Part shown: piece after piece, positions 43,640 to 52,044 of the stretch | How the letters are laid out: every line of letters begins with the position of its first letter | How positions within the stretch are numbered: the stretch's first letter is position 1 | Assembly: GCA_029552545.1 (NCBI GenBank) | Contig: JAKPDO010000003.1 | Coordinates: 1 to 64,000 of the forward strand | DNA: 64,000 bases | Origin: Planctomycetota bacterium | GTDB lineage: Bacteria > Planctomycetota > Phycisphaerae > Sedimentisphaerales > Anaerohalosphaeraceae | Direction of reading: 5' to 3' | Position numbers and translations under genes: made by a program | The notes under the pieces: generated by a model | Database searches by the model: none | What the model was told of the DNA's origin: nothing | The model's input: only the letters and a program-made list of their open reading frames with translations

Positions 43640-45946
43640 ATGAAGACGGGATGGAAAATGTGGCGGAACGGAGTCGGTATTGCGGCAATCCTTGCTCTGC
43701 AGGCGGTTTGCGGGGCGGCAAAAGAGAAAACGGCGGAGCCCGTTGATTATGTCAATCCGCTGGTGGGGACGGATTCATGGTTTGGGTTTTCGACAGGCAA
43801 TACGTATCCGGCGGTCGGGCTGCCGCGGGGACTGAATTTCTGGACGCCGCAGACGGGCAAAATGGGCGACGGGTGGATTTATCAGCACGATGCGCACAAG
43901 ATTTGCGGATTTCGCCAGACGCATCAGCCCAGCCCATGGATTAATGATTACGGGGCGTTTGCACTGATGCCGCTGGAGGGGCAGCTGGTTTTTGACGGAG
44001 AGAAGCGGGCCAGCTGGTTTTCGCACAAGACGGAGATTGCCAAGCCCTACTATTACAAGGTATATCTGGCGGACCCGGATACGACGGCGGAGATGACGGT
44101 GACCCAGCGGGCGGCTCAATTCCGTTTTTGGTTTCCTGATTCAGAGGCTTCCTATGTGATTGTGGATGGTTTTCACAAGGGTTCGTGGGTGAAGGCCGTC
44201 CCGGCAGAGCGCAAGATTGTGGGGTACTGCCGCAATCACAACGGCGGAGTGCCGGACAATTTCGCCAATTATTTTGTGGTGGTTTTTGACCGCGATTTTG
44301 AAGAAGTGACGCTCTGGCGTGACGGGCAGATTCACGAGGGGACTCCGGAGCAGAAGGGCGAGCATGTGATGGCGGCGGTTCGCCTAAAGACCCGCCGCGG
44401 CGAGCCGGTTTGCCTCAAAGCCGCCTCGTCCTTTATCAGTCTGGAGCAGGCGGAATTGAATTTAAAGCGGGAAGTTGGAAGCGATACCTTTGACCGAACC
44501 TGCCGGAAGGCGCGGGATGTCTGGAATGAGCACCTGGGACGTGTGGAGGTTCGCGGCGGAACCAAAGAGCAGTATCAGAATTTCTATACGGCGATGTATC
44601 GCACCCTGCTGTTTCCGCGGGATTTTACAGAGGTAGATGCGCAGGGACAGCTCGTCCATTACAGCCCCTATAACGGCAAGGTCCTGCCGGGTCCGATGTA
44701 CACAGACAACGGGTTCTGGGACACCTTCCGGGCGGCCTTTCCGCTGACGACGCTTTTGTATCCGGAGGAAAATGCGCAGATGATGGAGGGGCTGGCTAAT
44801 ACGTACCGGGAAAGCGGATGGCTGCCGGAATGGGCCAGCCCGGGACATCGGGACTGCATGATTGGCTCGCATTCGGCGGCGATTATCGCTGATTCGTACC
44901 TGAAGGGAATCCGTGGCTATGACATCAAGACGCTGTACGAGGCGATTCTGAAAAACACGGAAAACAGCGGACCGCTCGGTTCTGTCGGCCGGCAGGGTGT
45001 ATCGTATTACAACGAGCTCGGCTATATCCCGTCTGATGTCGGAATCCGCGAAAGCGCCGCACGGACACTCGAATACAGTTATGATGATTTTACCATCTGG
45101 AAGCTGGCGCAGGTCCTGGGGCGTCCGCAGGAGGAAATCGAGCGGTTCCGCAGGCGGGCTCAGTATTATCGAAATCTGTTCGATTCCTCCACGAATTTTA
45201 TGCGCGGACGCAACAAAGACGGCACTTGGGCCAGCCCGTTTATTCCCGAGAAATGGGGCGGCGATTTTACGGAGGGCTGTGCGTGGCATTATACATGGTC
45301 GGTCTTTCATGACCCGCAGGGGCTGATGGACCTGATGGGCGGGCGGGAGGCGTTTGTCGCCAAACTGGATGCGGTTTTCACCACACCGCCCAAGTATGAT
45401 TGCTCTTATTACGGCTTTCCGATTCACGAGATTATTGAGATGGCGGTGATGAATTTCGGCCAGTATGCCCACGGCAACCAGCCGATTCAGCATATGATTT
45501 ATCTGTATGCCTATGCCGGACAGCCCTGGAAGACCCAGAAATGGGTGCGGGAGGTGATGGAGCGTCTGTATCATCCGACGCCGGACGGCCTGTGCGGGGA
45601 TGAGGACAACGGACAGACCTCGGCGTGGTATGTGTTCTCGGCCCTGGGGTTTTATCCGGTCTGCCCGGGAACGGGAGAGTATGTTCTGGGCTCACCGCTG
45701 TTCGAAGAAGCCGTGATTCGGCTCTCAAATGGTAAAAAGTTTATCATTGCGGCCAAGGGGAACTCTCTGGAAAATCGGTACATTCAGTCGGCCAAACTGA
45801 ACGGGCGAACCATGACTCGGACTTATTTGAAACATGCGGAGCTGCTGAAGGGAGGTCGGCTGGATCTGAAGATGGGGCCTGTACCCAATGAAAAATGGGG
45901 CAGCAGGCCGGACGATGCACCGTATTCGATGTCTCGAGAAAAATAG
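43640..45946 (+). CDS. secreted GH92 exo-alpha-mannosidase
   Basis: A 768-residue exported enzyme (signal peptide about 1-29, IAAILALQAVCGAAK). GH92 enzymes are calcium-dependent exo-alpha-mannosidases acting on alpha-1,2/1,3/1,4/1,6 linkages. Family landmarks: VNPLVGTDSWFGFSTGNTYPAVGLPRG at the start, FYTAMYRTLLFPRDF, TDNGFWDTFRAAFPL, GSHSAAIIADSYLKG, EGCAWHYTWSVFHDPQGL, and LCGDEDNGQTSAWYVFSALGFYPVCPG near the C-terminus. GGGAG before 43640 fixes the start; the frame is open 210 bp further up only because it overlaps the GH76 gene. The following MFS gene begins 60 bp on. Confidence 0.95.
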   Translation: MKTGWKMWRNGVGIAAILALQAVCGAAKEKTAEPVDYVNPLVGTDSWFGFSTGNTYPAVGLPRGLNFWTPQTGKMGDGWIYQHDAHKICGFRQTHQPSPWINDYGAFALMPLEGQLVFDGEKRASWFSHKTEIAKPYYYKVYLADPDTTAEMTVTQRAAQFRFWFPDSEASYVIVDGFHKGSWVKAVPAERKIVGYCRNHNGGVPDNFANYFVVVFDRDFEEVTLWRDGQIHEGTPEQKGEHVMAAVRLKTRRGEPVCLKAASSFISLEQAELNLKREVGSDTFDRTCRKARDVWNEHLGRVEVRGGTKEQYQNFYTAMYRTLLFPRDFTEVDAQGQLVHYSPYNGKVLPGPMYTDNGFWDTFRAAFPLTTLLYPEENAQMMEGLANTYRESGWLPEWASPGHRDCMIGSHSAAIIADSYLKGIRGYDIKTLYEAILKNTENSGPLGSVGRQGVSYYNELGYIPSDVGIRESAARTLEYSYDDFTIWKLAQVLGRPQEEIERFRRRAQYYRNLFDSSTNFMRGRNKDGTWASPFIPEKWGGDFTEGCAWHYTWSVFHDPQGLMDLMGGREAFVAKLDAVFTTPPKYDCSYYGFPIHEIIEMAVMNFGQYAHGNQPIQHMIYLYAYAGQPWKTQKWVREVMERLYHPTPDGLCGDEDNGQTSAWYVFSALGFYPVCPGTGEYVLGSPLFEEAVIRLSNGKKFIIAAKGNSLENRYIQSAKLNGRTMTRTYLKHAELLKGGRLDLKMGPVPNEKWGSRPDDAPYSMSREK

Positions 45947-46006
45947 CAGCGGGTTTCTGCTCTAAGAGAAAATGGAACATTGGACAGGATTGAAGAAGAG
46001 GAACTT

Positions 46007-47167
46007 ATGAAGAACAAAACCGGAGCGATTTTGCTGGCGTTTTTTGTGATGGGTGTCGCCGATGCGATGGGGCCGTTTTCGGAGGCCGTGCGTCAGAATT
46101 ATCAGCTGAGCAATGTGGTGGCGACGCTGCTGTCCTTCTTTGTGTTTATCGCCTTTGCGGTGTTCAGCGTGCCGGGCGGTGTTTTGGCGGCCAAAATCGG
46201 CAAGAAGAATCTGCTGCTGCTGGGACTGGGGCTGAATGCGGCGGCGATGCTGATTCCCTGTCTGTTTGAGCCGGGCTTTGCGTTTCTGCTGGGGTGTATT
46301 TTTGTGCTGGGGGTGGGCACAACCCTGCTGCAGGTGGCGGGCAATCCCATTTTGCGGGATGTCGGTGCCGAGGGAAAGTACAGCCGGAACTTGAGTCTGG
46401 CGCAGGGATTCAAGGGGGTCGGCAGCACGATTTCGTCTTATCTGGTCACGGCGGCGGCCGGATTCTTTCTGCTGGAGCGTTTGGGCTGGCGGGCGGTTTT
46501 TCCGATTTTCTTTGTCCTGATGCTGATTACCTTCATCTGGGCGGCCTTGCTGAAAGTTGAAGAAACCAAGGCGGATGTGCCGCCGAGCATCGGCTCCAGT
46601 CTGGCCCTGCTGGGCAAACCGTTCGTTGCCTTTGCCGTGTTCGGAATTTTCCTGTATGTCGGGGCGGAGGTGTGCATGGGGCGGTTTTTAATGCCCCTGA
46701 TGAAAGGAATGGGAGTGGCGGAGGGTACGGCCTCCAAGTTCGGGCCTGCGTTCTTCTTCCTGATGCTCACGGCCGGGCGGCTTTTGGGGCCGGTGGTGTT
46801 GCATTGGATTACGCCGCGGATATTTTTTGTGATTTCAGCGGTCCTGGGGCTTGCCGGGGCAGTGATTTTGATGTTCGGCAATGCTATGCTGGCGCCGCTC
46901 GGTGTCCTGGCGGCCGGATTGGGCTATGCAAACATCTGGCCGATGCTGTTTTCCATTACGGTCGAAAAAGACCCCAAACACAGCAGTGAACTGAGCGGGC
47001 TGATGTGTATGGCCATCGCAGGCGGGGCGGTCGTGCCGCTGCTGATGGGCAAGTTTGTGGACAGCGGCTGGGGACAGAACGCCTTTTTGGTCCCCGCGGT
47101 CTGTTTTGTGTATTTGCTGGTGCTGTCGCTGTGGAAAGAAGCAAAAAAAGAGGCGGTTTGTGCCTAA
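46007..47167 (+). CDS. MFS sugar transporter, FucP/GlcP-like (FHS family)
   Basis: A 386-residue carrier with twelve predicted membrane helices. The N-terminal half has FFVMGVADAMGPFSEAVRQNYQLS and FAVFSVPGGVLAAKIGKKNLLLLGLGLNAAAML, and the middle LQVAGNPILRDVG, as in fucose/glucose/mannose:proton symporters. By position it would bring in the mannose, or short sugars, freed by the GH92/GH76/GH125 enzymes; no other transporter lies in the block. GAGGA before 46007 supports the start. It lies 24 bp before the ROK gene. Confidence 0.88.
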   Translation: MKNKTGAILLAFFVMGVADAMGPFSEAVRQNYQLSNVVATLLSFFVFIAFAVFSVPGGVLAAKIGKKNLLLLGLGLNAAAMLIPCLFEPGFAFLLGCIFVLGVGTTLLQVAGNPILRDVGAEGKYSRNLSLAQGFKGVGSTISSYLVTAAAGFFLLERLGWRAVFPIFFVLMLITFIWAALLKVEETKADVPPSIGSSLALLGKPFVAFAVFGIFLYVGAEVCMGRFLMPLMKGMGVAEGTASKFGPAFFFLMLTAGRLLGPVVLHWITPRIFFVISAVLGLAGAVILMFGNAMLAPLGVLAAGLGYANIWPMLFSITVEKDPKHSSELSGLMCMAIAGGAVVPLLMGKFVDSGWGQNAFLVPAVCFVYLLVLSLWKEAKKEAVCA

Positions 47168-47191
47168 TCCTTGCGTTTGGGAGAACAGGAA

Positions 47192-48298
47192 ATGGAGAAT
47201 TGGAAGAAAGACCCGAGGACAGTACTGACGCTCGATGCGGGCGGTACAAACTTTGTTTTCTCGGCGATGCAGGGGTTTGAGGAGGTTGTCGAGCCCATTC
47301 GTCTGCCGGCCTATGCGAATGACCTTGCCAAGAGTCTGGAAACGATGGTCAGCGGGTTTCGGCAGGTGAGCAGCCGACTGAAAACAAAGCCGGCGGCCAT
47401 CAGTTTTGCTTTCCCCGGTCCGGCGGATTACCCGAACGGCATTATCGATAATGTCGGGAATCTGCCGGCCTATGCGGGCGGCGTGGCCCTGAAAGATTTT
47501 CTCGAGGAGACCTTTGGGATTCCGGTTTTTATCAATAATGACGGCGATTTGTTTGCGTATGGAGAGGCGATTGCCGGTTTCCTGCCGAAGGTCAATCGGA
47601 TGCTCGAAGAAGCCGGCTCGCCGAAGCGGTATTCAAAACTGTTCGGCGTGACGCTGGGAACAGGATTCGGCGGCGGGATTGTCGCGGACGGCCGGCTGTA
47701 TGTCGGGGACAACTCTGCGGCCGGAGAAATCTGGATTGTCCGCCAGAAACGGCATCCAAACAGTTTTGCGGAGGAAGGGGTGAGCATTCGTGCGGTACGG
47801 GGTTCCTATGCCCGGCTGGCGGGGATTCCATTCGACCAGACCCCCAGCCCTAAGGAGATTTATGAAATCGGGATAGGACAGAGAGAAGGAAATCGGGCGG
47901 CGGCCGTTGGGGCTTATGCGGAATTGGGCGAGGTCCTCGGTGATGCCCTGGCGAACGCCATCACACTGCTGGATGGGCTGATTGTCATCGGCGGCGGGCT
48001 GTCGGCGGCGTATCCTCTGTTTATTGACGCTGTACTGGCGGAAATGAACGCGCAGCTGGAAAGCTACAGCGGCAAGAAATTTAACCGGCTGGTGCAGCGG
48101 TGTTTTGATTTGGAAAGCGAGGAAGGACGTCGGGCCTTTCTGGCCGGGCAGGTAAAAGAAATTACTGTTCCCGGCTCTCGGCGGACGGTTTGCTATGACT
48201 CGATGAAGCGGATAGGGCTCGGCCGGGCGGTGATGGAAACCAGCCGGGCTGTCTCGGTGGGGGCGTATGCCTTTGCGCTGAGTCAGCTGGACAGATAA
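47192..48298 (+). CDS. ROK-family sugar kinase-like protein lacking the zinc-binding cysteines
   Basis: A 368-residue ROK (repressor/ORF/kinase) protein. The ATP-binding start is LTLDAGGTNFVFSAM, the sugar-side residues are in FAFPGPAD and VFINNDGDLFAYGEA, followed by GVTLGTGFGGGIVADGRLYVG and LDGLIVIGGGLSAA. The usual GEIGH motif and CxCGxxGCxE zinc finger are absent; the site reads GEIWIVRQKRHPNSFAEEGVSIRAV instead. There is no N-terminal DNA-binding helix-turn-helix, so a kinase rather than a repressor is likely, perhaps for mannose. Start 47192 follows ACAGGAA. It lies between the transporter and GH125 genes. Confidence 0.85.
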   Translation: MENWKKDPRTVLTLDAGGTNFVFSAMQGFEEVVEPIRLPAYANDLAKSLETMVSGFRQVSSRLKTKPAAISFAFPGPADYPNGIIDNVGNLPAYAGGVALKDFLEETFGIPVFINNDGDLFAYGEAIAGFLPKVNRMLEEAGSPKRYSKLFGVTLGTGFGGGIVADGRLYVGDNSAAGEIWIVRQKRHPNSFAEEGVSIRAVRGSYARLAGIPFDQTPSPKEIYEIGIGQREGNRAAAVGAYAELGEVLGDALANAITLLDGLIVIGGGLSAAYPLFIDAVLAEMNAQLESYSGKKFNRLVQRCFDLESEEGRRAFLAGQVKEITVPGSRRTVCYDSMKRIGLGRAVMETSRAVSVGAYAFALSQLDR

Positions 48299-48325
48299 TT
48301 GCACAATTCAGGAAAGGAACTGAAG

Positions 48326-49756
48326 ATGAATCGGCTCAAAGCCGTAAGCGGATTGATTCAATGGACGGCCTTGCTGGGATGGGCGGTAGGCGGGATTGCG
48401 CAGGCGGCCGATGAATATATCTCTCGCCGTCCGCCTTTGGAAAAGCGAACCTTTGTGAGCGAGGCGGTGGAGGAGACAATCCGCCGGGTCAAGCCGCAGA
48501 TTCGCGACCCCAAACTGGCCTGGATGTTTGAGAATTGTTTTCCAAATACCCTCGATACAACCGTGGATTTTGAAATCATCGATGGAAAACCCGACACCTT
48601 CATTATTACAGGCGACATTGATGCGATGTGGCTGCGGGATTCGACCTGTCAGGTCTGGCCGTATATGCCGCTGATTCAAAAAGATGCCAAGCTGCGGCAG
48701 CTGATTGCCGGGTTGGTCCGTCGGCAGACGAAGTGTGTTCTGCTGGACCCGTATGCGAATGCATTTTACAAAGATATGAATCGGCCCTCTCACTGGGCGT
48801 CGGACCGTCCGTCACCGGGCCCGGGTGTTCATGAGCGCAAATGGGAGGTGGATTCGCTCTGCTATGTGATACGGCTGGCGTATGAATATTGGCGTCAAAC
48901 GGGAGATGTGTCCTGTTTTGATGCTGACTGGGACCGGGCGATGCGGCTGATTGTCTCCACATTTAAAACAGAACAGCGAAAGGACGGGCAAAGCCCCTAC
49001 CGGTTCATCCGCGTTACATCCCGAATGACCGATGCGCCGGTCTTTGACGGCACCGGCCAGCCGATGCGTCCGGTGGGAATGATTGCCTCGATGTTCCGAC
49101 CTTCCGATGATGCGACGGTCCTGCCGTTTCTGGTTCCTTCGAATCTGTTTGCGGTCCAGTCGCTCCGTCAGCTTGCGGAAATGTACGAGAAGGGACAAAT
49201 GGATAGGGCTTTCGCGCGGGAATGCAGGCAGCTGGCCGACGAAGTGGAAAAGGCCGTTTTGAAATGGGGGACGGCCAAACATCTGCAGTTCGGGACGATT
49301 TATGCCTATGAGGCGGACGGATTCGGGAATGTTCTGTTTATGGATGATTCGAATGTGCCCAGCCTGCTGTCGCTGCCGTATCTGGGCATTTGCCGTCCGA
49401 AAGACCCGCTCTATCGGCGGACGCGTCAGTTTCTGCTGAGTGAGTGGAATCCCTGGTATCTGAAAGGCAAAGCCGCCGAAGGGGCCGGCAGCCCGCATAC
49501 CGGCAAGACGCATATCTGGCCGATGGGCATCATTTTGCGGGCGCTGACCAGTCAGGACCCGCAGGAGATTCGGATGTGTCTGCATCTGCTGAAAACGACA
49601 GACGGCGACACGGGTTTTATGCATGAGGCCTTTCATAAAGACAATCCAAACGATTTCACCCGTCATTGGTTTGCCTGGGCGAATACCCTTTTCGGCGAAC
49701 TGATTCTGAAGGTGTATCACGAACATCCGGACCTGCTGAAGCTGGAAGAAATTTGA
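48326..49756 (+). CDS. secreted GH125 exo-alpha-1,6-mannosidase
   Basis: A 476-residue exported enzyme (signal peptide about 1-28, TALLGWAVGGIAQAA). It matches GH125: RPPLEKRTFVSEAVEETI, FENCFPNTLDTTVDF, TFIITGDIDAMWLRDSTCQVWPYMPL (catalytic Asp in GDIDAMW), HERKWEVDSLCYVIRLAYEYWRQTGD, MIASMFRPSDDATVLPFLVPSNLFAV, and GKTHIWPMGIILRALTS. GH125 removes terminal alpha-1,6-mannose, the step that completes the work of the GH76 enzyme. AAAGGAACTGAAG precedes the ATG. It is followed 10 bp later by the GxGYxYP gene. Confidence 0.95.
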   Translation: MNRLKAVSGLIQWTALLGWAVGGIAQAADEYISRRPPLEKRTFVSEAVEETIRRVKPQIRDPKLAWMFENCFPNTLDTTVDFEIIDGKPDTFIITGDIDAMWLRDSTCQVWPYMPLIQKDAKLRQLIAGLVRRQTKCVLLDPYANAFYKDMNRPSHWASDRPSPGPGVHERKWEVDSLCYVIRLAYEYWRQTGDVSCFDADWDRAMRLIVSTFKTEQRKDGQSPYRFIRVTSRMTDAPVFDGTGQPMRPVGMIASMFRPSDDATVLPFLVPSNLFAVQSLRQLAEMYEKGQMDRAFARECRQLADEVEKAVLKWGTAKHLQFGTIYAYEADGFGNVLFMDDSNVPSLLSLPYLGICRPKDPLYRRTRQFLLSEWNPWYLKGKAAEGAGSPHTGKTHIWPMGIILRALTSQDPQEIRMCLHLLKTTDGDTGFMHEAFHKDNPNDFTRHWFAWANTLFGELILKVYHEHPDLLKLEEI

Positions 49757-49766
49757 GGAATTGGCT

Positions 49767-51401
49767 ATGACCCTATTTGTTTTGGCTGTCGTCCTCGGAC
49801 TGGGCGTCAGCACGGCGGGAGCGGTGTCTCCAGAAAAGGCATCCATCGAACAAAGCCCCCTGTATGGCCCCGTGAAGCCGCTTCAGAGGGGACAATCCAT
49901 CTATGTTTTTGTCAAAAAAGCGGATACCCCGGACAGTCAGTTTGTTGCCGTGCAGACCCTGCAGGGAATTGCGGCCCGCACAACCGGACCTCGGATTTGG
50001 ATTGATTTGTCAGATCCGACCTTTCCGGAGTATTTGACGGCCGTACATCAGGTTGTATTTGACCGAACGTATGCAGAAGATTTTACAGGACTGATTGCGG
50101 CCCTGAAGTCCTGCACGAGCGGGCGGTATGTGTTGTATGACTTGCGTGATCGGCCCTCGCTGAGTGCAGCCACGACGATGGCGGGGCTTCTGGACGCGCC
50201 GGCGGCGGATGTCAGTCTTCAGGAGATTTTTGAAAGGGCCGGCTATACGATGGCTCTCGATGTGCGGGAGAAAGACTGCCGATGGGTGTATGAGAATTAT
50301 GGGAAGCAGATAAACCCGGAGGCGATTATTATTCATACCCATACCCGCCGGCAGCATCCGAGTGCGGCCTTTCTGCGGGACTGGGGACCGGCCTTGCGGG
50401 CCCTCGATTGGTGGTATCCGGATAAGGAGCTGTCGCAGAAAGTCTATCAGAAAATCGCTGTTTGCTCACCGGTGTACGGCTGGCAGTCTCCGACTTCCTC
50501 CGATGAAGGAGTTTCGATTCAGCAGCATTCGGAGGCCGGTTTTTTCCAGATTCCCTCTGACTGGATGGTGAATTTGTCGGTTCACGCCTCGCTCGGGCCG
50601 GTGATGAAGGAGCGGCGGTTTGTCCAAAAAGCCGAACGAAAAGAGCCCGTACGGCAGGAGGGGGTTCATACCGTTACCTTCATTCTGAGTGATATGGACA
50701 ACATTTTGACGGAAATCGGTACGCATTCCTTCTTTTCGAACCGCCGGTTTTACCGAAATCCTCATCGGGGACAATTTCCGATGGGCTGGGGAATGGCCCC
50801 GGCTTTGGTGGAGTTATCCCCCGGTGGGGTGGAGATGTGGTATGAGAAGGCGACGGAAAAGGATGCCTTTGTCGGATACTGCGGACTGGGGTATTTTTAT
50901 CCGAGCCATTTTCCGGCCATGGACGTGCATGCAGGACGGCTGAAAGCATATCTGGAGCGGGCCGACCTGCGGACGCTTTTGCTGATTGACCGTCTGGAGC
51001 CCGCCAAACAGCTCACGGAGGATTATGCCCGTGTCATCGAGCCCTTTGCAAAAATCGACTGCCTGCGGGGATTTTTCTATCTGGAGTATATGGCGTACGC
51101 CCATTCGGAAGGGCGGATTTTCTGGGTCAAGGGAAGACCGGTTGTGACGGCACGTTTTGATTTCCGGCGGGAAAAATTTTACCCGCATGTGCGCTCAAGC
51201 CCGGAGGAACTTGCAGAGGCGTTGAATGCCATGCCGAGGAATCCGGACAGTCCGGACGGATACAGTTTTGTAACCGTTCACGCCTGGAGCCGCGGGTTGG
51301 ACGAGGTGTATGAGACCATCCGACTTCTGGAACCCAACGTACGCGTTGTCGGTCCGGAAGAGTTTATTGAGCTGATTCGGCTGAATCTGGGGCCGAAGTG
51401 A
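49767..51401 (+). CDS. GxGYxYP-domain putative glycosidase
   Basis: A 544-residue exported protein (signal peptide about 1-19, FVLAVVLGLGVSTAGA). It has the defining motif GYCGLGYFYPSHFP, and the surrounding ALVELSPGGVEMWYEKA, FILSDMDNILTEIG and FVTVHAWSRGLDEVYETI match the GxGYxYP family (N- and C-terminal domains). The family is listed as a putative glycoside hydrolase without a settled activity. Its place at the end of the mannan operon suggests an action on the same glycan. The ATG at 49767 has GAGGA; a TTG at 49761 is also in frame. Its last 38 bp overlap the converging gene. Confidence 0.82.
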   Translation: MTLFVLAVVLGLGVSTAGAVSPEKASIEQSPLYGPVKPLQRGQSIYVFVKKADTPDSQFVAVQTLQGIAARTTGPRIWIDLSDPTFPEYLTAVHQVVFDRTYAEDFTGLIAALKSCTSGRYVLYDLRDRPSLSAATTMAGLLDAPAADVSLQEIFERAGYTMALDVREKDCRWVYENYGKQINPEAIIIHTHTRRQHPSAAFLRDWGPALRALDWWYPDKELSQKVYQKIAVCSPVYGWQSPTSSDEGVSIQQHSEAGFFQIPSDWMVNLSVHASLGPVMKERRFVQKAERKEPVRQEGVHTVTFILSDMDNILTEIGTHSFFSNRRFYRNPHRGQFPMGWGMAPALVELSPGGVEMWYEKATEKDAFVGYCGLGYFYPSHFPAMDVHAGRLKAYLERADLRTLLLIDRLEPAKQLTEDYARVIEPFAKIDCLRGFFYLEYMAYAHSEGRIFWVKGRPVVTARFDFRREKFYPHVRSSPEELAEALNAMPRNPDSPDGYSFVTVHAWSRGLDEVYETIRLLEPNVRVVGPEEFIELIRLNLGPK

Positions 51402-52044
51402 GCGGCTTGAGCTTAGATTCGGCTGAAAATCGCCACGACAGAAAGCTGATGTACAAAAGCATCAGATGAGCGGACGTTTCGAGCACTTCCTCCAGCCCGA
51501 CGTGCAGTTCATATTCGAGGGGGAGATGGAGAACGCGAAATCCTCGGCGGGCTGTAAATTGGGAAAGACCGTAGGTGAGGAAGGCGGCAAGAAGCCAGAC
51601 TTTCATGGGATGCCACTGATGAAGGATTTTCAGTGCTTCTTTCCATTTCCACGCCAAAACAGCCAAAACCACTAATGCTACATAAATGCCTGTACTGGTG
51701 CCGCTGAAGTGCCATTCGCGGAAAAAGAATGCTCCCGTAAGGGCAGTTAGAAGGATAAAAAGCGGATGGCGTTCCCGACAGGTTCTGGCGAAATAAACAA
51801 AGAAAGCCGTAGCCAGAATCGGCAGTGCCAGAATTTCGTGAGTCCTCTTCTCATAGAAGGTTGTCCAGCCGGCGAAATAAGCCAAATAAACCGTCAGAAA
51901 AGCAGCCAAAGGCACTCCGAACGGCCACCAGAGGGCCCAATCTGCTTCTGCTGTAGCTCTGCCCCCCTTTGTGAAGGATAAGCCCGGAGAGGGTTGATTT
52001 ATTGTCTTCCGTCCCATAGATACATCAGTTGAGGGGTGGTCCAT
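51364..52044 (-). CDS. hypothetical multi-pass membrane protein
   Basis: A 226-residue protein with about six membrane segments (WPFGVPLAAFLTVYLAYFAG, ILALPILATAFFVYFA, LFILLTALTGAFFF, TGIYVALVVLAVLAW, VWLLAAFLTYGL, HLMLLYISFLSW). The stretch HVGLEEVLETSAHLMLLY, with two or three acidic residues at a helix start, recurs in uncharacterised membrane proteins. I do not recognise the family; it lacks the Cys/Arg/His active site of exosortases. The ATG at 52044 overlaps the end of sppA by 46 bp; an ATG at 52017 is possible. No ribosome site is seen at either. It overlaps the GxGYxYP gene tail to tail by 38 bp. Confidence 0.7.
   Translation of the reverse strand: MDHPSTDVSMGRKTINQPSPGLSFTKGGRATAEADWALWWPFGVPLAAFLTVYLAYFAGWTTFYEKRTHEILALPILATAFFVYFARTCRERHPLFILLTALTGAFFFREWHFSGTSTGIYVALVVLAVLAWKWKEALKILHQWHPMKVWLLAAFLTYGLSQFTARRGFRVLHLPLEYELHVGLEEVLETSAHLMLLYISFLSWRFSAESKLKPLTSAPDSAESAQ

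Noticed and set aside
34743-51401. SusC/SusD-type polysaccharide utilisation locus
   Set aside because: No TonB-dependent receptor or SusD-like lipoprotein is present; uptake is by an MFS carrier.
51364-52044. Possible exosortase for the PEP-CTERM proteins
   Set aside because: It is a multi-pass membrane protein, but the conserved Cys, Arg and His of exosortases are not there.
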